Assembly (NCBI RefSeq): GCF_022271435.1
Contig: NZ_JAFIQY010000008.1
Location: forward strand, 1-64,000
Length of the DNA: 64,000 nt
Direction: 5' to 3'
Source: Streptomyces monomycini
Lineage (GTDB): Bacteria > Actinomycetota > Actinomycetes > Streptomycetales > Streptomycetaceae
This document shows, piece after piece, positions 40,807 through 55,505 of the stretch; position 1 is the stretch's first letter; every line of letters begins with the position of its first letter. The notes under the pieces are model-generated. The model was not told where the DNA came from. It saw only the letters and a list, made by a program, of their open reading frames with translations, and did not search any database. The position numbers and the translations under genes were made by a program.

Positions 40807-43113
40807 TCAGAGGACCTGGGCTGACAGCGGTATGGGCGCGAGGCGGCCGATGACGGCCTGGCCGTCGTCGTGCCGGGCGCCGGGGGTCGCGTTGGGCAGG
40901 GCGCGGATGCCGATGGTGTAGATCAGCGCCGTCTTGTCGGTGGTCCCGGTGTTCAGGTGCGGGTTGGAGCTGATGACGAGGGTCCGGTCGCTGTCCTCCA
41001 GCCGGGCGTCCAGGTTGCCGGTCACGTACGGCGTCACGAAGTAGTAGCCGTACGAGGCGCTGCCGGTGAAGGCGAAGCCGGTGGGGGCGGTGAGGCGCTG
41101 CTCGATGGTGCCGGGGTTGACCGGCTGGCTGCCCAGCGACCGCAGCTCCAGGTTGAACGTGGTGTGCTGGCCCGGTGTGGCCGAGGGCACCGACTCCTGC
41201 ACCACCCGCAGCGCCGTCTCGTCCTGGGCGGTCCCCGAGATGACACCGGAGAGCTGGACCGGGGTGTGCCGGCCGACGCTCGCCGAGCCGTTGTCGTACC
41301 GTCCCGGCACGGCGTCGGCGCGGGCCTGCACCGGAAGGGTGTAGATCACCGATCCGGTGTCGCTGGTGGTGGTGTTGACGTGTGGGTTGGCGGTGACGAG
41401 CAGCGTCCGTCCGCCGTCCAGGACGCTGTGGGTCAGGTCCCCGGAGATGACGCCGTGGATGGTCTCGTAGTACGCGTAGGTGGGGCGGCCGGTGAAGAGG
41501 AACCCGGTCGGTGCGGTGAAGCGCTGGACGATCGTGCCGGGGTTGACCGGCTGACCTGCGGCCGAGGTGTAGCGCAGGTTCAGGACGGTCTGCTGGCCCG
41601 GCGCGACCTGCGGGACGGTGTCCTGGAAAATCGTCAGTGCGGTCTCGTCCGCCACCGGGTCGGGCACCACGATCGTGACAGGCAGGGTGTACGCGTTGTC
41701 CTTGAGGTTGAGGTCGCCGCCGTACTGGATCTCCAGCGTGGAGAGGTAGGTGCCGGGCGGGGTGCTCGCCGGTGCGGTCACCCGGAACACGCCGTCCAGC
41801 GTGCCCTGCTGGGACAGCAGCTGCTGAGCGGAGAAGGTGCGGGTGAGGCGCCGGCCGCTGGTGCCCGGGCCGCCGACGAGGCCGTCGGCCAGGTTCAGCA
41901 CCACGGTGACGTACTGTCCGTCGGCCGGGTTGGGGCCGCGGTTGCGGATCCGCGCGCCCAGGTCGAATTCCTGCTCGCGCTGCACGCGGTAGGGGCTGAC
42001 GACCTCGCCGTACAGGTCGGCGGCCGGCGGGGGCGGCGGCGTCATCTGCGCCACGGCCGTCACGCCGCGCACGCGGTGGTTGTGGCTGTCCGCGATGTAC
42101 AGGTTGCCGGCCCGGTCCAGGGCTATGCCGTAGGGGTGGTACAGCCGGGTGCCCGCGGCGGGTCCGCCGTCGTCCACGTAACCGGCCTGGCCGTTGCCCG
42201 CGACGGTGGTGATGATGCCGTCCGAGGTGACCTTGCGGATGCGGTGGTTGTGCCCGTCGCCGATGTACAGGCTGCCGGCCTCGTCCAGCGCCAGGCCCCA
42301 CGGGTAGTGGAGACGGGTGCCGAGGGCGGGCCCGCCGTCGGAGATGTATCCGGCGGTGCCGTTGCCCGCGACGGTGGTGATGATGCCGTTCGGGGTGACC
42401 TTGCGGATGCGGTGGTTGTGCCGGTCGGCGATGTACAGGCTTCCCTCGCCGTCCGCCACCAGCCCCATGGGGTAGTAGAGCCGGGTCGAGATCGCGGGTC
42501 CGCCGTCGGAGATGTATCCGGCGGTGCCGTTGCCCGCGACGGTGGTGATGATGCCGTTGGGACCGACCTTGCGGACCCGGTGGTTGCCGTAGTCCGAGAT
42601 GAAGAGGTTGCCCGAGCGGTCGACGGTCAGCGCGTGGGGGTAGTGGAGCCGGGTGGCGAGGGCGGGTCCGCCGTCGGAGATGTACCCGGCCTCGCCGTTG
42701 CCCGCGACGGTGGTGATGATGCCGTTCGGGGTGACCTTGCGGACGCGGTGGTTGTTGGTGTCCGCGATGTAGAGGTTGCCCGCGTCGTCCAGGGCCACGT
42801 CCGCGGGGTAGTGGAGCCGGGTGGCGAGGGCGGGTCCGCCGTCGGAGATGTATCCGGCGGTGCCGTCTCCGGCGACGGTGGTGATGTTCCCGTTCGGGGT
42901 GACCTTGCGGACGCGGTGGTTGTACCGGTCGGCGATGAACAGGTTGCCGTTCTTGTCGACGGCCACCCCGTGGGGGTAGTGGGTCCGGGTCAGCGCGCCG
43001 TGCCCGCCGTCGGAGATGAATCCGGCCACGCCGTTGCCCGCGACGGTGGCTATCGATCCGTCGAGCAGGCCCGCGGGCTGCGGACCGGCGCCTGTGCTGG
43101 ATGCGGTGGTCAT
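40807..43113 (-). CDS. NHL beta-propeller protein, upstream tandem copy
   Basis: 768 residues with the same architecture as the downstream copy: six NHL blades (YISDGGPALATRLHYPADVA, DDAGNLYIADTNNHRVRKVT), PPPPPAADLYGEVV linker, CARDB-like domain, two repeated beta domains ending VIGRLAPIPLSAQVL. Repeats within this copy are more alike to each other than to the other copy in some blades (LHYP variant), a sign of internal homogenisation. ATG overlaps the preceding reading frame by 4 bp, so it is translated as part of the epimerase operon. Ligand or partner unknown; NHL propellers usually bind protein, RNA or glycans. Confidence 0.88.
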   Translation of the reverse strand: MTTASSTGAGPQPAGLLDGSIATVAGNGVAGFISDGGHGALTRTHYPHGVAVDKNGNLFIADRYNHRVRKVTPNGNITTVAGDGTAGYISDGGPALATRLHYPADVALDDAGNLYIADTNNHRVRKVTPNGIITTVAGNGEAGYISDGGPALATRLHYPHALTVDRSGNLFISDYGNHRVRKVGPNGIITTVAGNGTAGYISDGGPAISTRLYYPMGLVADGEGSLYIADRHNHRIRKVTPNGIITTVAGNGTAGYISDGGPALGTRLHYPWGLALDEAGSLYIGDGHNHRIRKVTSDGIITTVAGNGQAGYVDDGGPAAGTRLYHPYGIALDRAGNLYIADSHNHRVRGVTAVAQMTPPPPPAADLYGEVVSPYRVQREQEFDLGARIRNRGPNPADGQYVTVVLNLADGLVGGPGTSGRRLTRTFSAQQLLSQQGTLDGVFRVTAPASTPPGTYLSTLEIQYGGDLNLKDNAYTLPVTIVVPDPVADETALTIFQDTVPQVAPGQQTVLNLRYTSAAGQPVNPGTIVQRFTAPTGFLFTGRPTYAYYETIHGVISGDLTHSVLDGGRTLLVTANPHVNTTTSDTGSVIYTLPVQARADAVPGRYDNGSASVGRHTPVQLSGVISGTAQDETALRVVQESVPSATPGQHTTFNLELRSLGSQPVNPGTIEQRLTAPTGFAFTGSASYGYYFVTPYVTGNLDARLEDSDRTLVISSNPHLNTGTTDKTALIYTIGIRALPNATPGARHDDGQAVIGRLAPIPLSAQVL

Positions 43114-43343
43114 GATTGCTGCTCCTGTCGTGGATCGGAGGACGTGCGGGGACAGCGGTACGGGGGCCGGGCGGCCGGTGGCGGCCCGGCCGTCGCGGGT
43201 CCGGGTGTCGTCGGGACGGGTGTGGCCGGGACGGGTGGCGCTGGGCCGGGCGTCGTTCGACCGGGCGTCGCTCGGCCGGGTGTCGTGTCCGGCACGGCGT
43301 GGACGCCGGCCGTGCGGACCGGCGCGGTGGCGGCAGAGGTCAT
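43110..43343 (-). pseudogene. Fossil of a third NHL-protein C-terminus / Pro-Thr-rich ORF
   Basis: A 77-codon ORF coupled by 4-bp overlaps to both neighbours encodes a Pro/Thr-rich chain (TPGRATPGRTTPGPAPPVPA). In the next reading frame the last part reads DGRAATGRPAPVPLSPHVL, matching DGQAVIGRLAPIPLSAQVL at the end of the adjacent NHL protein. The segment therefore descends from the 3' end of another NHL gene that lost its frame. Whether the present ORF is translated is unclear. Confidence 0.6.
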
Positions 43344-44536
43344 CGCGTCTCCTCGGCCGGGATGTCGGACGGCCTGGGGGCCAGGCCCAGCAGCCAGCCG
43401 CAGGCGGCGGCGCACCGCCGGGCGGCCCGTCCGTCGCCGTACGGGTTGGGCCGGGGGAAAGGCGGGTTCGGCTTCTTGACGTCCAGCACGCCCTCGCGGG
43501 CGAATTCCTTTTCCGCCGCGGCCACGATCTCCGTCTCGTCCGTACCGACGAGCCGGGCCAGACCGGAATCGATCCCTTCGGTCCGCTCGGTGTTGTCCCG
43601 GGTCACCAGAATCGGCAGGCCGAAGGCCGCCGCCTCCTCCTGAATTCCGCCGGAGTCGGTGATGGCCAGAACGGACCGGGACAGGAGACGGGCGAAGGCG
43701 TCGTACGGAATCGGGCCCGGCAGAAGAACATTGGGCCGGCCTCGCAGGGATTCCTCGATCGCGTTCCGGACCGAGGGATTCATGTGCGCGGCGACGACGA
43801 ACGTCACGTCGGGATATTGACGGCTCAATGTGGCCACCGCCCGGCCGACCCGCCGGATCGGCTCGCCCCAGTTCTCCCGGCGATGCGCGGTCACGACGAC
43901 GAGCGGAGCGGAATCCTGATCGATTCCGCGGAGCCCGGGTACGGCGCGGGGAAGCGGTCTCCGGCTCGCGGCGACGACGGCGTCGATCACGGTGTTCCCC
44001 GTGACCACGATCCGCTCGGCCGCCACCCCCTGGGCGAGCAGGTTGCGGCGGGCGGCCCGCGTGGGCGCCAGGTGGAGATCGCTCAGCTCGGCGATCATCC
44101 GGCGGTGGGCCTCCTCCGGGAACGGGCTGCGCGCGTCTCCGGAGCGCAGCCCCGCCTCCACGTGCACGACAGGGATCTTGGCGAAGAAGGCGGCCATCGC
44201 CCCGGCCAGCGCGGACGAGGTGTCTCCCTGGACGAGCACCGCGTGCACGGCGGGTGCGCGCAGCCGGCTGCCGAGCCCGCTGAGCAGGCCGGCCGTCAGC
44301 TCGGCGACCGGCCCGGCTCCGGCCGTGCGGCCGGTGACGAGCGGTGGGTCGAGTCCGGCCTCTGGGCGCAGTCCGAAACAGGCGAGGGTGTCCCGTACCA
44401 CCGCTCCGTGCTGGCCGGTGGTCAGTACGGCCGGCTCGGCCCAGCGCGTCCGCTGCAATTCCCGGACGACCGGAGCGAGTTTGATGGCTTCCGGGCGGGT
44501 GCCCACGACAATGACGACGCGCTGTCGGCCGCTCAA
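43340..44536 (-). CDS. wecB: UDP-N-acetylglucosamine 2-epimerase
   Basis: 398 residues, TTG start without a clear ribosome site. Motifs: VVIVVGTRPEAIKLAPVVRE, VLVQGDTSSALAGAMAAFF, VVHVEAGLRSGDARSPFPEE (active-site Glu region), VVVTAHRRENWGEPIRR, LLSRSVLAITDSGGIQEEAA, PILVTRDNTERTEG. It interconverts UDP-GlcNAc and UDP-ManNAc. First gene of the operon with the NHL genes; together with the divergent membrane glycosyltransferase it suggests synthesis of a HexNAc-containing surface polymer. Confidence 0.93.
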   Translation of the reverse strand: MSGRQRVVIVVGTRPEAIKLAPVVRELQRTRWAEPAVLTTGQHGAVVRDTLACFGLRPEAGLDPPLVTGRTAGAGPVAELTAGLLSGLGSRLRAPAVHAVLVQGDTSSALAGAMAAFFAKIPVVHVEAGLRSGDARSPFPEEAHRRMIAELSDLHLAPTRAARRNLLAQGVAAERIVVTGNTVIDAVVAASRRPLPRAVPGLRGIDQDSAPLVVVTAHRRENWGEPIRRVGRAVATLSRQYPDVTFVVAAHMNPSVRNAIEESLRGRPNVLLPGPIPYDAFARLLSRSVLAITDSGGIQEEAAAFGLPILVTRDNTERTEGIDSGLARLVGTDETEIVAAAEKEFAREGVLDVKKPNPPFPRPNPYGDGRAARRCAAACGWLLGLAPRPSDIPAEETR

Positions 44537-44665
44537 TGCCGAGTCGTTTTCGTGTGGGGGCGGGGAGAAGAGATCGGGCGCATAGAGACACCGTTCATCG
44601 CGTCGGTTTACGACAAGTGCGCGTAAGGGCGCGGCAACTCATGGACGTTGAACGTGTGACGTGTT

Positions 44666-44701
44666 ACACCTGTGGCAGGCGATGGCGAGGAATACAGGTG
44701 T
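44666..44701. promoter_or_regulatory. Perfect 8-bp inverted repeat in the epimerase/glycosyltransferase divergent region
   Basis: ACACCTGT (44666-44673) and ACAGGTGT (44694-44701), 20 bp apart, lie 130 bp upstream of the epimerase start. The surroundings are the least GC-rich part of the locus, as expected for promoters. Candidate operator; regulator unknown. The rest of the 44537-45072 gap holds CTGC/CTAC tetranucleotide repeats near 44955-44990 and no gene. Confidence 0.45.
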
Positions 44702-45072
44702 TGTCCGGCAACCCTTCGCGTCCGCTGACGCTAAGCGCGGGGACATAACGTGGGCAATGGTTCCGGAGTCATGGGATTGGCCGGATCGGACCAATATGCC
44801 TGCTGAGATAGCGGAAAAGCCCAGGTGCCCACGGCCGCCCGTGTTTTTCCGTGCCCGGCCCATCGACGCAAAACCGCCTCCACCCGTCACCGGGCAGCGC
44901 CCGAGCGCCACGGCAGGGTCTGGCCATCGCCTGCCCGGTGATTCACAGTGGTCACTGCCTGCCTGCCTACCTACTGCCTGCCCGCCCCGCCGCTCGACCC
45001 GCTGCCCGGCCTGCATACCAGCTCGCCCACACCCACCCCTCCCTCCTCGCCGCCCGGAGGTGCCGTCCTTCC

Positions 45073-45384
45073 ATGTACCTGGGAACCACCTGGTCGTTGG
45101 CGGGTGGCGTGGCGGCGGCACGCGTCGGCACGTCCGGTGGGCGCGGAGTCCTCACCGCCGCCATCGGCGCGGCCGTGGTACCGCTGGGTTTCGTCCTGGG
45201 CCGGGAGATCCAGCGCAGACTGGGGCGCGACGGCCGGCCGGTTCCCGCACACCTGCCCCGGCCCGGACATCCGGACGCTCCGAACCGCACCCGACCCACT
45301 CCCCGCACGCCCGCCAGAGCCGCCGGGGCCCACCGGGACAAAGGGAGGTACCCAGGTGAAAAACGTCCTGCTCAAGACCGTTGA
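45073..45384 (+). CDS. Small single-TM protein upstream of the glycosyltransferase
   Basis: 103 residues from ATG 45073 (GGAGG 12 bp upstream). A hydrophobic helix GVLTAAIGAAVVPLGFVLGR is followed by a basic, Pro-rich tail (RPGHPDAPNRTRPTPRTPAR). It overlaps the glycosyltransferase start by 29 bp, so the two may be coupled. No family recognised; could be a spurious frame. Confidence 0.42.
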   Translation: MYLGTTWSLAGGVAAARVGTSGGRGVLTAAIGAAVVPLGFVLGREIQRRLGRDGRPVPAHLPRPGHPDAPNRTRPTPRTPARAAGAHRDKGRYPGEKRPAQDR

Positions 45385-46741
45385 CGCCATCGGCAGCACC
45401 GTCATCGGACTGTCCGCCGGCTACCTCGCCCTGGCCATGGGCGCGGGCCTCCTCGAACTGCGCCGCCAGCGAGCCAAGTTACGGGTCCAGGGCGACACCC
45501 CCTACGGTCACCCGCACCTCGGCCGCCGCGACCGCCACCACCTCTACGTCCTCGTCCCCTGCCTCAACGAGGAGTCGGTGATCGGCACCACGGTCAGCGG
45601 CCTCCTCGGCCCGCGTACGACGGTCGTGGTCGTCGACGACGGCTCGGACGACACCACGGGGGCGACCGCCGAGCAGGCGGGCGCGGCGGCCCGCGCGGCC
45701 GGCCACCAGGGCGAAGTGACCGTACTGCGACGGGAGCCGCCCAACGCACGGCAGGGCAAGGGCGAGGCCCTCAACCACGCCATCCGCGTGGTGCGCGAGC
45801 GCGTCGCGGCACGCGGCCAGGACCCCGCACGGACCGTGGTGTGCGTCATGGACGCCGACGGCCGCCTCTCGGACCGGGCACTGTCCCACGTCCTGCCGCT
45901 CTTCGACGACCCACGGGTCGGCGGCGTCCAGCTCGGCGTCCGCATCCGCAACCGCCGCGCCAACTTCCTGACCTGGTTCCAGGACTACCAGTTCTGGGCG
46001 ATGGCCGCCGTCACCCAGTTCGGCCGCAACCTCACCCAGACCGTCAGTCTCGGCGGCAACGGCCAGTTCACCCGCCTCTCCGCCCTCGACGGCCTCGGCG
46101 AACGCCCCTGGTCCCAGTCCCTCACCGAAGACCTCGACCTGGCCATCAGCCTCGCCGTACGCGGCTGGAAGCTGCGCACCACCGCCCACGCCTCCGTCGA
46201 CCAACAGGGCGTCAGCGACCTGCGCCGCCTCGTCCGCCAGCGCACCCGCTGGTACCAGGGCCACATGACCGCGATCGGCCGCATGCCCGAAATCTGGCGC
46301 GCCCCGCGCATGGGGCACCTGGCGGCCCTGGAAATGTTCGCCTACCTACTGGTGCCCTGGGCTCTCGACCTGCCCTGGTCCCTCCTCTTCCAGTACTGCC
46401 TGTACTGGTTCCTCCGCAGCCCCGACGTACTGGTCCTACGCGGCAAGCCGGCCGCCGCGGTCAACAGCACCTGCCTACGCCTCCCCCTGAACCTCCTGGC
46501 CTGGTACCTACTGGCCTTCGCCCCCGCCCTGCTCACCTCCTGCACCTACCTACGCCGCGACAAGAACGTCGGCCCGCCCCGCGCCCTGCTCCTGGGCCAC
46601 TCCTTCGTCGTCATGAACTACATGTCCTTCCTCTGCGCCTGGAGAGCCCTGTTCCGCATGCTGCGCGGCCAAACGGGGTGGACCAAGACGAGCCGGGAGG
46701 TGGAGGGGGTGGGGGTTGGGGGCGCGGCTTCGGCTGTGTGA
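45356..46741 (+). CDS. Processive-type GT2 membrane glycosyltransferase
   Basis: 461 residues from GTG 45356 (AAGGGAGG upstream). N-terminal TM helix, then GT-A domain: HLYVLVPCLNEESVIGTTVS, VVVVDDGSDDTTGATAE, VVCVMDADGRLSDRAL (DxD), SLTEDLDLAISLAV (TED) and RRLVRQRTRWYQG, the QxxRW motif of processive synthases such as cellulose, hyaluronan and poly-GlcNAc synthases. Several C-terminal TM helices (LVPWALDLPWSLLFQYCLYW, LNLLAWYLLAFAPALLTSCT). It probably polymerises a sugar across the membrane. A TTA codon at 45479 implies bldA control. The last 15 residues are Gly/Val-rich. Confidence 0.9.
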   Translation: MKNVLLKTVDAIGSTVIGLSAGYLALAMGAGLLELRRQRAKLRVQGDTPYGHPHLGRRDRHHLYVLVPCLNEESVIGTTVSGLLGPRTTVVVVDDGSDDTTGATAEQAGAAARAAGHQGEVTVLRREPPNARQGKGEALNHAIRVVRERVAARGQDPARTVVCVMDADGRLSDRALSHVLPLFDDPRVGGVQLGVRIRNRRANFLTWFQDYQFWAMAAVTQFGRNLTQTVSLGGNGQFTRLSALDGLGERPWSQSLTEDLDLAISLAVRGWKLRTTAHASVDQQGVSDLRRLVRQRTRWYQGHMTAIGRMPEIWRAPRMGHLAALEMFAYLLVPWALDLPWSLLFQYCLYWFLRSPDVLVLRGKPAAAVNSTCLRLPLNLLAWYLLAFAPALLTSCTYLRRDKNVGPPRALLLGHSFVVMNYMSFLCAWRALFRMLRGQTGWTKTSREVEGVGVGGAASAV

Positions 46742-46785
46742 GGGGGCGGGGGCGGCTGGGTATGGAGAAGGGGGCGATCCAGCGG

Positions 46786-47241
46786 GGGGTGGACCCCGCA
46801 GGCGCGGGGACCGCCGCGACGAGCTGCACGACGACATCGGCGGCGACGGGCCAACCCCGCGCGCGGGGACCACAGGCCCGGCTTCAAGAACTGGGCCCCG
46901 GCCGCGGGGGCAACCCCGCACACGCGGGGACCACTTGTCTCCTGGTTGTTCCGCGACAAGTTCCTGTGGGACCACCCCCGCACACGCGGGGACCACGCAT
47001 CACCCCCTGCACCCCCGCCCCATCAGAGGGGACCACCCCCGCACACGCGGGGACCACTATGGCTCCGGCTCGCCCTCGCGAAGGTGGACGGGACCACCCC
47101 CGCACACGCGGGGACCACCTTGGCGCCCCCGGTGAAGTCCAGTGCCGTCGCGGGACCACCCCCGCACACGCGGGGACCACGACGTCGCTCGCAAGCAACA
47201 CCGGAACCCGTGGGGACCACCCCCGCACACGCGGGGACCAC
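46786..47241 (-). CRISPR. Orphan CRISPR array, 8 repeats, type I-E-like
   Basis: Repeats of 29 bp, consensus on the plus strand GGGACCACCCCCGCACACGC then GGGGACCAC; stem CCCCGC/GCGGGG. Copies start at 46786, 46845, 46906, 46968, 47029, 47090, 47152 and 47213. Spacers are 30, 32, 33, 32, 32, 33 and 32 bp. The three leftmost repeats are degenerate (the first two most), so the left end is the trailer and transcription runs on the minus strand from a leader on the right. The repeat matches the type I-E (Cas6e/Cse3) class of actinobacteria. No cas gene is in the window. Confidence 0.95.
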
Positions 47242-47544
47242 AGGCCGTGACCAGCGCGTTTTTCAGTGCGGGTGGCGGTCTTTACTTACTTTCTGGGAAT
47301 CCGGCATATCCGGCATACCCTCCGGTGTTGATTGGCTGCTTCGCTCGCGCAGGTCTTGAGTTGAGCCTGTCAGGCATCTCGGGACACAGGCTAAGGTGCA
47401 TCGACACACCGCAGAGGCGGAAACACACCCGTTGACCCGCCTCGCTCCCTCAGGGCAGCAGGACCGTCAGCTTGTCCAGGGCAAGCCTTCTCTTCGTTGG
47501 CTGGCGCACTCGCCTCAGGCACCAGCTTTGCCGCTTTCCCCTCC
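47242..47544 (-). promoter_or_regulatory. Putative CRISPR leader and intergenic region
   Basis: About 300 bp to the right of the intact end of the array. It is clearly more AT-rich than the surroundings (TTTTTCAG at about 47259, TTTACTTACTTTC at 47280-47292), as CRISPR leaders are. The remainder toward 47540 has no convincing gene. Confidence 0.5.
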
Positions 47545-48463
47545 TTACGCCACTGTGTCGATCTTGGATGCGCACGCCGCGCGTATCACGGTCAACCGTG
47601 CGGTCGCCTCCCGGTGCGCCGACGCGCCGGGGCCGGCGATCGCCTCCTTCACCAACGCCTCCAGCGTCCTGAGCCTTGCGGGTGGGAGGACGAAGGTTCC
47701 GTACAGGTGGAAGCCGGTTTCCACCTTGTTGCGGAGGGTTCGGTGGAGGTCGTTCCAGGCGTCTTCGGCGGCGTCCCGAAGGGGGCCGCGGTCCGCTACC
47801 GCGCCTCGTGACAGTCGGGTCAGGCACTGCTCCAGCTTCTGCGCGCGCTCGTCCAGTTGTGTGGCCAGCTTCCGGACGCGTTCGAAAACCTTCTTCGATG
47901 AGACGACGAGTCCGATCACCACGCTGAGGCAGGCCGCGAAGACCGCGGGCGCGTAGCGTCCCGGAACGGGCAGTGTGCGTATCAGGCAGACGGCTCCCAC
48001 CGTGCCGCAGCTCATCGCGGCCACCTGGAGGGCCCGCCGCCCACGTGAGGCGTCCCCGCAGGCGCTCGTAGGCGAAGGATGTCGGTTCCCGTACTCCGCC
48101 GCCGATGTGGAAGATCCAGATCATCAGCAAGGCCGAGCCGGCCGGCACGGGGTCGTCCGGCAGGAAGCTGATCGCCGCTGCCACGACCAGGCCGACGGCC
48201 GTCACGTAGGCCGTCATCGGCAGGAAAGTGATCACTCGGTGCCAGGTCTCCGAGCGGGTGATGAACCACGGTGCCGCTATCCAGTACGAGCCGAGCAGCA
48301 GGAGAGCCGAGAGGGCGGCCAGCCCTCGGAACAAGGGCAGGGAGGTGGTGTTGAGGGCCACTGCCGTCAGGGCGAGGACGGTTCCGATGCCGGTCGCCCC
48401 GGTCCACGGCCGCCAGAGGGCAGGGCGCGGGCGAGGGCCGGGGCGTGCGGGCTCAGATGTCAT
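47545..48463 (-). pseudogene. Membrane protein gene split by an apparent frameshift
   Basis: The N-terminal half starts at ATG 48463 and reads three TM helices (TGIGTVLALTAVALNTTSLP, LAALSALLLLGSYWIAAPWF, YVTAVGLVVAAAISFL) to about 48020, after which its frame becomes Arg/Gly/Pro shadow. From about 48015 another frame continues naturally: SCGTVGAVCLIRTLPVPGRY, FAACLSVVIGLVVSSKKVFE, a coiled-coil-like KLATQLDERAQKLEQCLTRL and ALVKEAIAGPGASAHREATA to a stop at 47545. Joined, they give one four-TM protein with a cytosolic tail. Alternatives are two overlapping genes or a sequencing error. Family unknown. Confidence 0.6.
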
Positions 48464-48558
48464 GGAGGTGGTCTCCTCTCGCGGCAGGACTTGGTTCTCC
48501 TGGTGCCTGGTGACGAGGAAACCACCTGCCACTGACAATCCACGCGCAGCATCGGCAT

Positions 48559-48585
48559 CCAGATTCTCGCCAGCCGGGGCTGCCA
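48559..48585 (+). promoter_or_regulatory. Shared cluster element, copy 1 (upstream of NRPS Cy-A-MT-PCP-TE)
   Basis: CCAGATT-N5-CAG-N2-G-N3-CTGCCA, 64 bp before the synthetase start. Identical conserved positions recur before the cupin and radical SAM genes. Contains CCAG twice 11 bp apart, one helical turn. The rest of the 48464-48649 gap shows no gene. Confidence 0.6.
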
Positions 48586-48649
48586 CGCTGGGCGTTCTCC
48601 GTACATCGGTGCCGGGACCCGGCACGAAGGGCGCAGGAGGGGCAGCGGT

Positions 48650-54279
<5,630 letters not shown>

Positions 54280-54280
<1 letters not shown>

Positions 54281-55398
54281 TGGCCGCGCCGCTGATCGGC
54301 ATTCTCGGGGCGTACGGCGCGGTGGGTTCGGTCGCCGCCCGCCGGCTCGCCGACGAGGGGCGCTACCGGCTGCGGCTGGGTGGCCGCGCCCTGGACCCCG
54401 CCCGGCGGCTGGCTGCCGAGCTGGGCCCGTCGGCGGGGGCGCAGGTGGTGGATGCCCGGGACGGGCACGGGCTTGCGGCGTTCGCCGAGGGCTGCCGCGT
54501 GGTGCTCAACTGCGCCGGTCCTGCCTATCTGCTGCTGGACCGGGTCCGGCGGGCGGCGTTCGCCGCGGGCGCCGATTACGTGGACGTGATGGACGACGGC
54601 ACGGCCTCCGCGCCGGGCGGGCCCCGTACTGCCGTACTGTCGGCGGGCCTGGTGCCTGGTCTGTCCGGGCTGCTGCCCGGGCTGCTCGCCGGGCCGATGG
54701 ACCGTCCGCTGCGGTTCACCGGCGGCTACGCGGGGCTGGGCGCCCTCACCCACACGGGCGCCCTCGACTACCTGCTGAGCCTGGACCGTGGATTCGGTGT
54801 GCCGACGGGGCTCTGGCGTGGCCGTACGGTGCCCGGGGCGCTGCGTACCGAAGACGGTCTCCGGGTGCCGGGCCTGCCCCGGCCGGTGACGGCGGTTCCC
54901 TTCCTCACCGCCGAAGTGGTGGAGCGGGCCGAGGCGCTGGGGCTGGCGGAGGCGCGCTGGTACAACGCCTTCGACGGCGGATTTCTGTACGACGCCCTGA
55001 ACCGGGTGCGGACGGGCGACAGCCCGGACCTCGACTCCCGCGCGGCCGAGCTGGTGCGGGCGTCCGCGCTGGACGCGGCCGGGCGGACGCCGTACCACGC
55101 CCTGTGGGGCAGCCTGGACGGCATCGGGCACGAGGGTGCCGAGGTGCGCCGGACCGTACTGGTCCGTGGTGCGGACGGGTCCGGGGTGACCGGTGAGATC
55201 GGTGCGTTCGCGGTGTCCGAGGTGTGTGACGGGCGGGTGCCCGCCGGGGTGCGCCGGGCGGCCGAGGTGCTTTTGCCCCGGCGTGTGGTGGACCGGCTGC
55301 GCGCGGTCGTCGGCGGTCTCGTGGTGGCGGAGCGGGACGCGGACCCGGCATCCGTCGCGGATCTCGCGTACGAGGCGGAGGAAGAGGGCGCCCTGTGA
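54280..55398 (+). CDS. Saccharopine-dehydrogenase-like NAD(P)-dependent reductase
   Basis: 372 residues. ATG overlaps the NRPS stop (TGATG), so the two are coupled. Rossmann motif LIGILGAYGAVGSVAARRLA, then LRLGGRALDPARRLAAELGP, VVLNCAGPAYLLLDRVRRAA, GADYVDVMDDG. This is the saccharopine dehydrogenase-like fold, not the Gfo/Idh-type thiazolinyl imide reductase (PchG/Irp3). By position it is the candidate reductase that turns the second thiazoline into a thiazolidine. Function is inferred from context. Confidence 0.78.
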
Positions 55399-55422
55399 CG
55401 CGGCGGGCGCCCGGCGGCGGGT

Positions 55423-55449
55423 CCAGATTCCGTCCAGTCGGCCCTGCCA
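55423..55449 (+). promoter_or_regulatory. Shared cluster element, copy 2 (upstream of cupin)
   Basis: CCAGATTCCGTCCAGTCGGC then CCTGCCA, 56 bp before the cupin ATG. The CCAG repeat is spaced 11 bp. All positions shared with the other two copies are kept. Confidence 0.6.
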
Positions 55450-55505
55450 TCATCCGGTGAGCCCGGGCGGCCCGGTCGCCGCGCACTGCCCCGAGAGGAT
55501 TCGCC

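Noticed and set aside
38201..43479. Long plus-strand frames opposite the NHL genes
   Set aside because: Gly/Val/Asp-rich repeated sequence is the mirror of the NHL repeats; no domain or ribosome site.
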